A stretch of 13,109 bases of DNA, from positions 1 to 13,109 of the forward strand of contig JBNJCW010000052.1 of NCBI GenBank assembly GCA_051744345.1, in the 5' to 3' direction. Positions 1 through 6,339 of this stretch are shown piece after piece. The stretch is from Halolacustris sp051744345 (GTDB lineage: Bacteria > Actinomycetota > Humimicrobiia > Humimicrobiales > Humimicrobiaceae). Position 1 is the stretch's first letter. Each line of letters starts with the position of its first letter. Position numbers and translations under genes: made by a program. The notes below the pieces were generated by a model. The model saw nothing but the letters and a program-made list of their open reading frames with translations. It was not told the origin of the DNA and ran no database searches.

Positions 1-53
1 AAAAAATGGCAAAAAACAATCTTAAGAAATCTAGAAAACAATTCGAAATTACT

Positions 54-72
54 TTTTGATTTTTTATCAAAA
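54..72. repeat. AT-only inverted repeat downstream of tRNA-Glu
   Basis: A perfect 7-bp inverted repeat (TTTTGAT / ATCAAAA) surrounds five Ts. It lies about 30 nt past the 3' end of the minus-strand tRNA. It has almost no G/C and, read on the minus strand, no U-tract follows, so it is a poor intrinsic terminator. It could be a processing or weak termination site, or chance in AT-rich DNA. The rest of 1-100 is AT-rich and shows no gene. Confidence 0.25.
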
Positions 73-100
73 TAATAAAGTGCAGAAATTAAAGTTTGGC

Positions 101-176
101 TGGTAGCGCATAGGGGACTCGAACCCCTGTTTTAGCCGTGAGAGGGCTATGTCCTAGGCCACTAGACGAATGCGCC
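101..176 (-). tRNA. tRNA-Glu (anticodon CTC)
   Basis: Read on the minus strand, the full cloverleaf can be drawn. The acceptor GGCGCAT pairs with ATGCGCT (first pair G-U). The D arm is GTC...GAC and the anticodon stem is TAGCC/GGCTA around the loop CTCTCAC. The T arm AGGGG/CCCCT encloses TTCGAGT. The anticodon CTC lies at 140-142 (plus-strand GAG), which decodes the glutamate codon GAG. The discriminator is A (plus-strand T at 104) and CCA is encoded (101-103), giving 76 nt in all. The arrangement closely resembles bacterial tRNA-Glu. It is divergent from the ANTAR gene, and its placement near a glutamate synthase operon is probably coincidental. Confidence 0.96.
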
Positions 177-192
177 ACCGTGACAATTATGA

Positions 193-221
193 ATTTTATC
201 GATTAATAGTTATTTTGTAAA
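193..221 (-). promoter_or_regulatory. sigma-70-type promoter for tRNA-Glu
   Basis: On the minus strand, TTTACA (216-221) and TAAAAT (193-198) are separated by exactly 17 nt, each one or two bases from consensus. The predicted transcription start is near 186, about ten bases before the mature tRNA 5' end. The placement fits a dedicated stable-RNA promoter. Confidence 0.6.
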
Positions 222-254
222 GGGCCGGCAAGTGTTGTTTTTTTCTGTTTTAGG

Positions 255-283
255 TGTAAATTTCTTAATATTTGTTCTATAAT
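255..283 (+). promoter_or_regulatory. Probable promoter of the ANTAR-fba-pfk operon
   Basis: A perfect -10 hexamer TATAAT sits at 278-283, with the weak -35 candidate TGTAAA (255-260) 17 nt upstream. The predicted start near 290 leaves a leader of about 24 nt. The poor -35 suggests either an activator or reliance on the AT-rich upstream DNA. The call rests mainly on the -10 match and its position before the first gene. Confidence 0.45.
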
Positions 284-313
284 CTTATAAATAATTTTTA
301 AGCTTTTAAAACC

Positions 314-1024
314 ATGGATGATAAAAATATTGAAAGCCCAAAAGAAGTAATAGAAGCCCTGTCCAAGATTGGGCAAGCTATCACCTCTGACCTTTACCTG
401 GAAGATATTCTCAAGCTGATAGTTACTATAACTGCAGAGATCATGAAATCAAAGGTCTGTTCCATAATGCTTGTTGATCCCAAAAAGAAGGAACTGGCCA
501 TTAAAGCTACCCAGAGCATAAGCAGGGAATACATAAACAAGCACCCGCTTAGGCTGGGGGAAGGAATTGCCGGAAAGGTTGCACTGGAAAACAAGTATGC
601 CTTTGTGCCTGATATAATGGAGGAGGAAAGCTATGTTCATAAGGATATCGCAAGAAAGGAAGGGCTGGTTTCTCTTCTTTGTGTACCCCTGCATGTAAAG
701 GGGAAGGTGATAGGGGTATTGAACCTGTATACCTCAAGGCCCCATAAATTCAGCGATTACGAGATAAGCATGCTGCAGGCGGTTGCGGACCAGGCGGCCA
801 TAGTCATTGAAAATTACCGGCTTATTGTTGAAACCAAGGTTATAAAAGAAGAGCTTGAGACAAGGAAGGTTTTAGAAAAAGCAAAAGGCATCCTTATGGA
901 TGAGTACAGCCTTTCAGAGGAAAAAGCTTTCAAGAAGATACAGAAATTTGCCATGGATAAGAGAAAACCTATCAGGGAAGTGGCAGAAGCTATTATTATG
1001 TCGCATGAAATGAAAAAAAGTTAA
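314..1024 (+). CDS. GAF-ANTAR RNA-binding transcription antiterminator
   Basis: This 236-aa cytosolic regulator has an N-terminal GAF sensor domain (about residues 20-168, with typical elements LGEGIAGKVA at 81-90 and VPLHVKGKVIGVLNLY at 124-139). A helical linker follows (about 166-185), then a C-terminal ANTAR domain (about 177-229). The ANTAR core is intact: AKGILM (190-195), the SEEKAF helix and KRKPIREVAEAII. ANTAR domains bind paired RNA hairpins with six-base loops and prevent transcription termination. No receiver domain is present, so control would be by a ligand or redox signal on GAF, not phosphorylation; the ligand is unknown. The ATG at 314 has no clear Shine-Dalgarno sequence. 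It is the first gene of an apparent operon with fba and pfk, 12 nt before fba. A matching RNA target lies at 3111-3178, ahead of the glutamate synthase operon, so that operon is the inferred client. Family assignment is secure; target and signal are inferred. Confidence 0.92.
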   Translation: MDDKNIESPKEVIEALSKIGQAITSDLYLEDILKLIVTITAEIMKSKVCSIMLVDPKKKELAIKATQSISREYINKHPLRLGEGIAGKVALENKYAFVPDIMEEESYVHKDIARKEGLVSLLCVPLHVKGKVIGVLNLYTSRPHKFSDYEISMLQAVADQAAIVIENYRLIVETKVIKEELETRKVLEKAKGILMDEYSLSEEKAFKKIQKFAMDKRKPIREVAEAIIMSHEMKKS

Positions 1025-1036
1025 AGGGAGGTTAAA

Positions 1037-2032
1037 TTGCCAGTAGTTCCAATGAAACAGATACTTGATGAAGCAGCCAAAGGAGGATACGGCGTAGGTG
1101 CGTTTAATGTAAACAATATGGAGCAGATACAGGGCATTATGAGGGCCGCTTCAGAAACCGGCTCTCCGGTCATAATCCAGGCTTCAAGGGGGGCGCTAAA
1201 GTATACCAATATGGTGTATATAAAGCATCTTGCCCAGGCGGCACTGGAAGAGAACCCGGATATACCTCTGGCCCTGCATCTTGATCACGGCAACAGCCTC
1301 CAGACCTGCAAGGAAGCTATCGAGCTAGGTTTTAGCTCGGTTATGATAGACGGTTCACTTAAAGAGGATTCCAAAACCCCTACTACTTTCGAGGAAAACC
1401 TTGAGGTTACAAAATCGGTGGTAGAATATGCCCACCGGTTCGGAGTAACCGTGGAGGGAGAGCTGGGCACCCTGGGGGGAATAGAAGACGGGGTTGGCTC
1501 CGGCAAGGTTAAGCTAACCGATCCCCAGGAAGCAATCAAGTTCATAGAGCTTAGCGGTACCGATGCACTGGCGCTGGCCATCGGTACCAGCCACGGCGCT
1601 TATAAATTCAAGGCAAAACCCAAGCTTGCCCTGGATATAATATCGGCTATATCTGAAAAACTGCCCGGATTTCCTTTAGTGATGCATGGCTCTTCTTCTG
1701 TTCCCAAGGAGCTTATAGATATAATAAACCGTTACGGGGGAAAACTCGAATCTACCATGGGGGTTCCCATGGCTTCCATCCAGGAAGGCATAAAAAGGGG
1801 AATAAGGAAGATAAATGTGGACACGGACGGAAGACTGGCCATGACCGGAGCGGTAAGGAAGGTACTGGCTGAAAAGCCCGATGTCTTTGACCCCCGAAAG
1901 TATTTCGGCGCTGCCAGGCAGGCGGTATATGAGGTTGTGAAGGGGAAGATGGAAGACTTCGGTACCTCTGGCCATGCCAGGGATTACAGCCCGCTTACCC
2001 TGGATGATATGAAGAAATACTACCAGGACTAG
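1037..2032 (+). CDS. fba: Class II fructose-1,6-bisphosphate aldolase
   Basis: This zinc-dependent aldolase reversibly cleaves fructose 1,6-bisphosphate into dihydroxyacetone phosphate and glyceraldehyde 3-phosphate (glycolysis and gluconeogenesis, cytosol). It is 331 aa. Family landmarks are visible in order: GAFNVNN (21-27), the LDHG segment with likely catalytic D83 and zinc ligand H84, VEGELG (139-144), TSHGAYK with zinc ligand H186, MHGSS with H217, and INVDTD (259-264) for phosphate/substrate binding. Translation starts at TTG 1037, chosen because AAAGGGAGG ends 5 nt upstream and no ATG lies nearby until codon 6. It follows the ANTAR gene by 12 nt and precedes pfk by 3 nt, so the three are almost certainly cotranscribed. 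A related tagatose-bisphosphate aldolase activity cannot be excluded, but adjacency to phosphofructokinase favours FBP aldolase. Confidence 0.94.
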   Translation: MPVVPMKQILDEAAKGGYGVGAFNVNNMEQIQGIMRAASETGSPVIIQASRGALKYTNMVYIKHLAQAALEENPDIPLALHLDHGNSLQTCKEAIELGFSSVMIDGSLKEDSKTPTTFEENLEVTKSVVEYAHRFGVTVEGELGTLGGIEDGVGSGKVKLTDPQEAIKFIELSGTDALALAIGTSHGAYKFKAKPKLALDIISAISEKLPGFPLVMHGSSSVPKELIDIINRYGGKLESTMGVPMASIQEGIKRGIRKINVDTDGRLAMTGAVRKVLAEKPDVFDPRKYFGAARQAVYEVVKGKMEDFGTSGHARDYSPLTLDDMKKYYQD

Positions 2033-2035
2033 GAT

Positions 2036-3049
2036 ATGAAAAAAGTAGCCATGCTTACCGGCGGGGGAGACTCCTCGGGGATAAATGATTTCATACGTCA
2101 AGCTACCAGACTGCTTATAAGAAAAAAAATAGAGGTTTTGGGAATTAAACAGAGCTACCTGGGGCTTCTGGAGAACAGGTGCATGCCCCTTTTAGCTGAT
2201 ACAGTGGAGGATATTGCCGGCACCGGGGGTACCATACTTTTTACCTCCCGCACCAACCCTTCCAGGATAGATGGCGGCTATGATAGGATTCTAGAGAATA
2301 TGGAGAAGCAGAAAATAGACGCCCTTGTATGTGCAGGGGGAAATGACACCCTTTCTGTAGCCGGCAGGCTCTCAGAGCTGGGGGTAAAGGTTATAGGAGT
2401 TCCCCAGACCATCGACAATGATCTCCCCCATACAGACTACTGTATAGGGTTTCATACTGCTGTAGCCAATATTGTAGCTGCAGTGAGGATGATAACCTCC
2501 TCCAATGTAAGCCACCAAAAAGAGATGGTGGTAGAGGTAATGGGAAGAGACAGCGGTTTTCTGGCCCTGCGATCGGCAATTGCTTTAGGAGCAGATTACC
2601 TGGCTATCCCTGAGTTTGAACTGGATATGGATATGCTTTGCTCCAGGCTTTCGGCCAACCGTGCCAGGGGTAAAAAATCTAGCCTTATAATAGTCTCGGA
2701 AGGGGTAAAGATTTCAGGGGCAAGCCTGCTTCAGGATGAGGTTGATGTGTTTGGCAACATAAAGCTGGGAGGAATTGCCTACCATATAGCAGAGCGTATA
2801 GGGGAAAAGATAGGCTCAAAACCCAGGGCGGAGGTTCTGGGCTATGTACCCCGGGGAGGGGCTGCAGACCCTTATGACAGTTTCCTTTCCACCATATTTG
2901 CAAACGGGGTGGCAGACAACATAGGCAGGGGCATTTTTGGGGTGATGGTAGGCCTGTGTTCGGAGAAGCCTAAAAATGTGAACCTTTCGGATGCAACCTC
3001 AACCATAAGGCTGGTAGGGGAGGATGAGTACAAGCTTTTCAATGGCTGA
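2036..3049 (+). CDS. pfkA: 6-phosphofructokinase, phosphoryl donor uncertain
   Basis: This 337-aa protein of the PfkA family phosphorylates fructose 6-phosphate to the 1,6-bisphosphate, the substrate of the aldolase just upstream. Landmarks include the N-terminal glycine loop (LTGGGDSSGIND, 7-18), GGNDT (101-105), PQTIDND (123-129, catalytic base expected at D127) and MGRDSGFLA (from about 169). The donor-selecting positions are unusual. ATP enzymes carry GGDGS with Gly104 and Gly124, and pyrophosphate enzymes carry GGDDT with Asp104 and Lys124. Here the equivalents are Asn103, Asp104 and Gln124. Asp104 argues against classical ATP use, but Gln124 is not the canonical PPi lysine, so the donor cannot be read from sequence. 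The ATG lies 3 nt after the fba stop, with AGGA overlapping that stop. No convincing terminator follows; the next promoter begins 10 nt downstream. Confidence 0.88.
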   Translation: MKKVAMLTGGGDSSGINDFIRQATRLLIRKKIEVLGIKQSYLGLLENRCMPLLADTVEDIAGTGGTILFTSRTNPSRIDGGYDRILENMEKQKIDALVCAGGNDTLSVAGRLSELGVKVIGVPQTIDNDLPHTDYCIGFHTAVANIVAAVRMITSSNVSHQKEMVVEVMGRDSGFLALRSAIALGADYLAIPEFELDMDMLCSRLSANRARGKKSSLIIVSEGVKISGASLLQDEVDVFGNIKLGGIAYHIAERIGEKIGSKPRAEVLGYVPRGGAADPYDSFLSTIFANGVADNIGRGIFGVMVGLCSEKPKNVNLSDATSTIRLVGEDEYKLFNG

Positions 3050-3058
3050 TTTTTTTAT

Positions 3059-3086
3059 TTGACAAATGAAAATAAACTGATATTAT
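3059..3086 (+). promoter_or_regulatory. Strong promoter of the glutamate synthase operon
   Basis: A consensus -35 TTGACA (3059-3064) is followed after 16 nt by TATTAT (3081-3086), five of six bases matching the -10 consensus. The predicted transcription start near 3093 gives a leader of about 110 nt before gltB1. This leader contains the two hexaloop hairpins and the terminator described separately. A strong constitutive-looking promoter combined with a leader terminator fits regulation after initiation. Confidence 0.75.
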
Positions 3087-3110
3087 TTGATCATAAAATT
3101 AAATATGGTT

Positions 3111-3178
3111 CTCCTGCATAATGATGTGCGGAGGATTTTTGAGGTAAAGTAGCCTTCTTAGGACAGAGATGTCTTAAG
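3111..3178 (+). promoter_or_regulatory. Dual-hexaloop hairpin RNA element, candidate ANTAR binding site
   Basis: Hairpin 1 pairs CTCC-GCAT (3111-3119, one bulged T at 3115) with GTGC-GGAG (3126-3133) around the six-base loop AATGAT (3120-3125). Hairpin 2 pairs CTTAGGAC (3157-3164) with GTCTTAAG (3171-3178) around the loop AGAGAT (3165-3170). Both loops carry A at position 1 and G at position 4, and also share A5-T6. Tandem hairpins with A1/G4 hexaloops near a terminator are the established recognition signature of ANTAR antiterminators. The element lies in the untranslated leader of gltB1, about 2.1 kb downstream of an ANTAR gene in the same window. Structure and loops are read directly from sequence; binding is inferred. 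Confidence 0.75.
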
Positions 3179-3194
3179 GGGGTTTTTTGTTTTT
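3151..3194 (+). terminator. Intrinsic terminator in the gltB1 leader (attenuator)
   Basis: A stem of about 12-13 bp pairs 3153-3165 with 3170-3182, with a few G-U pairs. It can extend to 3151-3152 with 3183-3184. TTTTTTGTTTTT follows (3183-3194). The structure ends immediately before the AGGAG ribosome binding site (3195-3199) of gltB1, so it cannot be the terminator of pfk alone: a promoter lies between pfk and this site. The second hexaloop hairpin forms its upper part. By default it would stop transcription before the operon, and it is the expected point of ANTAR control. Confidence 0.85.
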
Positions 3195-3204
3195 AGGAGA
3201 AAAA

Positions 3205-4335
3205 TTGAAAAATAACCAAAGGATGACCTTAAAAGAGTATTCAACCAGATACAGGATACCCTCGGGCTGCGCTGTGTTTGGAATGGTAAACCAGAGAGGG
3301 GAAAGGTTCAGCGGGTCAAGTGTGCTGGAAGGCATAGCCATGATGCATGACAGGTCCAATGGGCTGGGAGGAGGTTTTGCTGCTTACGGGATTTATCCCC
3401 AGTTTGAGCAGGAATGGGCCTTCCACCTTATTTATGAAGATACCATTGCCTTACAGCAGACAGAAGACTTTCTGAGCAAAAACTTTGAAATTGTATTCTC
3501 TGAAGAGATACCCACAGATAAGGCCGTAAGGGTAGACCAGCCTCCCCTGGCTTACCGTTATTTTCTGCGGTTCAGCCAGGATACGGACAGGGAGGAAGAT
3601 TTTGTGGTTAAGCTGGTAATGGATATAAACAGCAATATCAGGGGCGCTTTTGTGGTGTCCAGCGGAAAGAATATGGGAATATTTAAGGGGGTTGGTTATC
3701 CTGAAGATATAGGCAGGTATTACAGGATCCAGGACTATGAAGGGCACCTGTGGACCTCACATGGGAGGTTTCCCACCAACAGCGTGGGCTGGTGGGGAGG
3801 AGCACACCCGTTCGGGCTGCTTAACTGGTCTGTGGTACATAACGGAGAGATTTCTTCCTACGGCAGCAATAAGAGGTTTGTAAGCGACTTCGGCTACAGG
3901 TGCAGCATGTCTACCGATACAGAGGTTATAGCCTATCTGTTTGACCTTCTTTTAAGGAAGGAGAAGATTGATCTGAGGCTCATACATCTTATACTATCTG
4001 CTCCCCTGTGGGAAGAGATTGAAAGGATGCCCGAAGATTTAAGGAGGGCGGCTGCTGCCTTAAGGATTGTATACGGGCCGGCGCTCCTCAATGGCCCTTT
4101 TAACATAATAGTGGGGCATAATGATTTTCTGTATGCTCTAAATGACAGGATAAAGCTCAGGCCCATGGTGGCTGCAAGGAAGGGAGATTTCCTTTATGTC
4201 TCCAGCGAAGAGGCGGCCATAAGGAAGGTATGCCCCTCACCGGATATTCTGTGGAGGCCGGGAGGAGGGGAACCGGTGATAGGGAAAGTAGCGGTGCCCC
4301 AGAAAACCAAACAGGGCGAGAAGGTAAAGGTGTAG
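3205..4335 (+). CDS. gltB1: Glutamate synthase, glutaminase subunit (GltB1-type, class II amidotransferase)
   Basis: This 376-aa stand-alone class II glutamine amidotransferase domain would hydrolyse glutamine and pass ammonia to the synthase core encoded next (GltB2). Visible motifs are the nucleophile region SGCAVFG (Cys22, after a probable 21-residue propeptide that must be removed to free its amine), MHDRSNGLGGGF, RFPTN...HPFG, and VVHNGEISS matching the family HNGE signature. I place the start at TTG 3205 because AGGAG (3195-3199) ends 5 nt before it. The in-frame TTG at 3187 lies inside the terminator U-tract and has no ribosome site. The ATG at 3223 is possible but leaves only AAAGG directly abutting it. 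First gene of a five-gene operon; the next starts 4 nt after its stop. Expression is likely gated by the leader terminator and the hexaloop hairpins. Confidence 0.9.
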   Translation: MKNNQRMTLKEYSTRYRIPSGCAVFGMVNQRGERFSGSSVLEGIAMMHDRSNGLGGGFAAYGIYPQFEQEWAFHLIYEDTIALQQTEDFLSKNFEIVFSEEIPTDKAVRVDQPPLAYRYFLRFSQDTDREEDFVVKLVMDINSNIRGAFVVSSGKNMGIFKGVGYPEDIGRYYRIQDYEGHLWTSHGRFPTNSVGWWGGAHPFGLLNWSVVHNGEISSYGSNKRFVSDFGYRCSMSTDTEVIAYLFDLLLRKEKIDLRLIHLILSAPLWEEIERMPEDLRRAAAALRIVYGPALLNGPFNIIVGHNDFLYALNDRIKLRPMVAARKGDFLYVSSEEAAIRKVCPSPDILWRPGGGEPVIGKVAVPQKTKQGEKVKV

Positions 4336-4339
4336 GATT

Positions 4340-5875
4340 ATGGCATTAAAACTAAGGCAAACGGATTTTGAAATAGAAAGGGACCAGAATAAATGCATCT
4401 CATGCCAGGTCTGCGTAAGGCAGTGCTCTAATGATGTGCATGATTATGATGGCCAGGAGGATATAATATACAGCGAAAACAGCCGGTGTGTGGGCTGCCA
4501 CCGCTGTGAAAGCCTATGCCCTACAGGGGCAATTAAAATAATGCAGTCCAAAACTGAGTTCAGAAAGAATTTTAACTGGTCTCCGGGGCATATCAAAAAT
4601 ATATACAGGCAGGCTGACAGCGGCGGGGTTATACTTACGGCGATGGGTGCCGACAAGCCCTATCCTGTTTACTGGGACCATATGCTGTTTAATGCTGCCC
4701 AGGTTACCAATCCTTCCATAGACCCTTTGAGGGAGCCTATGGAGATAAAGACTTTTATAGGAAGTAAGTCAGGTAAGCCCCGCTTAAAGATTGAGGAAGG
4801 AAAAGATAGGGGAGTCAGGGTAAAGCTTAAAGAGAGGATTCCGCCACAGCTTGAGCTCTCCACCCCCATACTTTTTTCGGCAATGTCTTTCGGCTCAATC
4901 AGCTATAATGCCTGTGCTTCCCTTGCCCGGGCTGCGCAGCAGTTCGGTACTTACTATAATACAGGTGAAGGGGGCCTGCACAAGGAGCTGGGCCAGTATG
5001 CCTCAAATACCATTGTCCAGGTTGCTTCCGGCAGGTTCGGGGTGGATATAGATTATCTTAAAAAGGCTGCGGCCATAGAAATAAAGATAGGCCAGGGAGC
5101 CAAGCCGGGCATAGGGGGCCATCTTCCAGCAGAGAAGGTAACCGAAGAGGTTTCCAATGCCAGGATGATACCCAGGGGAACCGATGCCATATCACCGGCT
5201 CCGCATCATGATATATATTCAATAGAAGACCTCTCACAGCTTGTATATGCCTTAAAGGAAGCCACCGACTACCAGAAGCCGGTGGGGGTCAAGGTGTCTG
5301 CGGTGCATAATGTTGCCCCTATTGCCAGCGGCATAGTGAGGGCAGGGGCAGATTTTGTGACCATTGACGGGCTAAGGGGCGGAACCGGGGCAGCGCCACA
5401 GGCTATAAGGGATAATATAGGGATACCCATTGAGCTGGCCCTGGCTTCGGTGGACACGCGTCTGAGGGAGGAAGGCATAAGGCATAAAGCTTCCATAATT
5501 GCAGCGGGGAGCATAAGGTCCAGTTCGGATATAATAAAGGCGGTTGCCCTGGGGGCAGATGCGGTATACATAGGCACGGCTGCCCTTATATCCCTGGGAT
5601 GCCACCTCTGCCAGAAATGCTATACCGGAAAGTGCAACTGGGGCATTGCCACCCAGGATCCCTACCTTACCAAGAGGCTCAATCCCGGGATAGGCACCAG
5701 GAGGCTGGTCAACCTTTTGAGGGGATGGTCCCTGGAGATAAAGGAGATGCTGGGAGGTGCGGGCATTAACGCCATAGAGAGCCTGCGGGGAAACCGGGAG
5801 CATTTAAGGGGAATAGGCATCGGTGACCGGGAGCTGGCTGTACTGGGGATAAAACATGCAGGGGAGGCATGGTAG
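4340..5875 (+). CDS. gltB2: Glutamate synthase, FMN/Fe-S synthase core with N-terminal ferredoxin (GltB2)
   Basis: This is the catalytic subunit of the split glutamate synthase. It joins ammonia with 2-oxoglutarate and reduces the intermediate to glutamate on FMN. Residues 19-60 hold two ferredoxin motifs (C19-C22-C25-C29 and C50-C53-C56-C60-P), enough for two [4Fe-4S] clusters. The glutamate synthase FMN-barrel domain spans about 160-500, with KPGIGGHLPAEKV, the SPAPHHDIYSIEDL segment, KPVGVKVSA, DGLRGGTGAAP and AAGSIRSSSD. Near 421-432, Cys-x5-Cys-x4-Cys (C421, C427, C432) then NWGIATQDP matches the [3Fe-4S] binding segment of GltB; C424 is an extra cysteine. It has 511 aa, typical for the archaeal-type form with the ferredoxin fusion and far shorter than fused GltB of about 1500 aa. 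The start follows the gltB1 stop by 4 nt, with AAAGGTG upstream. Confidence 0.93.
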   Translation: MALKLRQTDFEIERDQNKCISCQVCVRQCSNDVHDYDGQEDIIYSENSRCVGCHRCESLCPTGAIKIMQSKTEFRKNFNWSPGHIKNIYRQADSGGVILTAMGADKPYPVYWDHMLFNAAQVTNPSIDPLREPMEIKTFIGSKSGKPRLKIEEGKDRGVRVKLKERIPPQLELSTPILFSAMSFGSISYNACASLARAAQQFGTYYNTGEGGLHKELGQYASNTIVQVASGRFGVDIDYLKKAAAIEIKIGQGAKPGIGGHLPAEKVTEEVSNARMIPRGTDAISPAPHHDIYSIEDLSQLVYALKEATDYQKPVGVKVSAVHNVAPIASGIVRAGADFVTIDGLRGGTGAAPQAIRDNIGIPIELALASVDTRLREEGIRHKASIIAAGSIRSSSDIIKAVALGADAVYIGTAALISLGCHLCQKCYTGKCNWGIATQDPYLTKRLNPGIGTRRLVNLLRGWSLEIKEMLGGAGINAIESLRGNREHLRGIGIGDRELAVLGIKHAGEAW

Positions 5876-5877
5876 CG

Positions 5878-6339
5878 ATGAAGAAGATATACATAAGGGA
5901 AGAATACTGCATCGGCTGCCGCTTGTGTGAAATTTACTGTCAGGTAAAGCACTCAAAAAGCAAAAAGATAATAAAGGCATTTAAAACAGAGCTGGATATG
6001 CAGCCCATGGTGCTGGTGGAAGAGATCGGGCATAACTCTTTTGCCATACAGTGCAGGCACTGTCCCGATGCTCCCTGCGTAAGTGCCTGCATCTCCGGAG
6101 CCATGGACAGGAATGAAAGCAGCGGGGTAGTTACCTGTGATGATGAGAAATGCGTGGGATGCTGGAGCTGCATAATGGTATGCCCCTACGGGGTTATAAA
6201 AAGGAAGCTGGGGGAGAGGAAGATAGCGTCCAAGTGCGACCTCTGTGAGGACGAACTGGAGCCTGTATGTGTTAAGAACTGCCCAAATGAAGCCCTGGTA
6301 TTTATGGATAGGGAGCAAGGGGGTAATGATGGCAGCTAA
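5878..6339 (+). CDS. Four-cluster 4Fe-4S ferredoxin, electron-transfer subunit
   Basis: This 153-aa iron-sulfur protein of the HycB/CooF/DmsB electron-transfer type would shuttle electrons within the glutamate synthase complex, from the flavoprotein encoded next or from another donor, to GltB2. Four cysteine groups are visible: C11/14/17/21, C59/62/67/71, C92/95/98/102 and C120/123/131/135. These could bind four [4Fe-4S] clusters, and C87 is spare. The ATG at 5878 is preferred over 5869 because GGGGAGG (5861-5867) is 10 nt from it but only 1 nt from the upstream ATG, and because MKKIYI is a typical ferredoxin start. It begins 2 nt after the gltB2 stop and its end overlaps the next gene. No signal peptide or membrane anchor is seen, so it should be cytosolic. 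Function in the complex is inferred from context. Confidence 0.88.
   Translation: MKKIYIREEYCIGCRLCEIYCQVKHSKSKKIIKAFKTELDMQPMVLVEEIGHNSFAIQCRHCPDAPCVSACISGAMDRNESSGVVTCDDEKCVGCWSCIMVCPYGVIKRKLGERKIASKCDLCEDELEPVCVKNCPNEALVFMDREQGGNDGS

Noticed and set aside
101..176. tRNA-Glu as an attachment site for an integrated element.
   Set aside because: No integrase gene, no repeat of the tRNA 3' end elsewhere in the window, and the neighbours are housekeeping genes.
3187..3204. An upstream TTG at 3187 as the start of gltB1.
   Set aside because: It lies within the terminator U-tract with no ribosome site. AGGAG at 3195-3199 points to TTG 3205.
3093..3204. A glutamine riboswitch or other metabolite riboswitch in the gltB1 leader.
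   Set aside because: No glutamine-aptamer consensus was recognised. The two A1/G4 hexaloop hairpins plus terminator are better explained as an ANTAR site.
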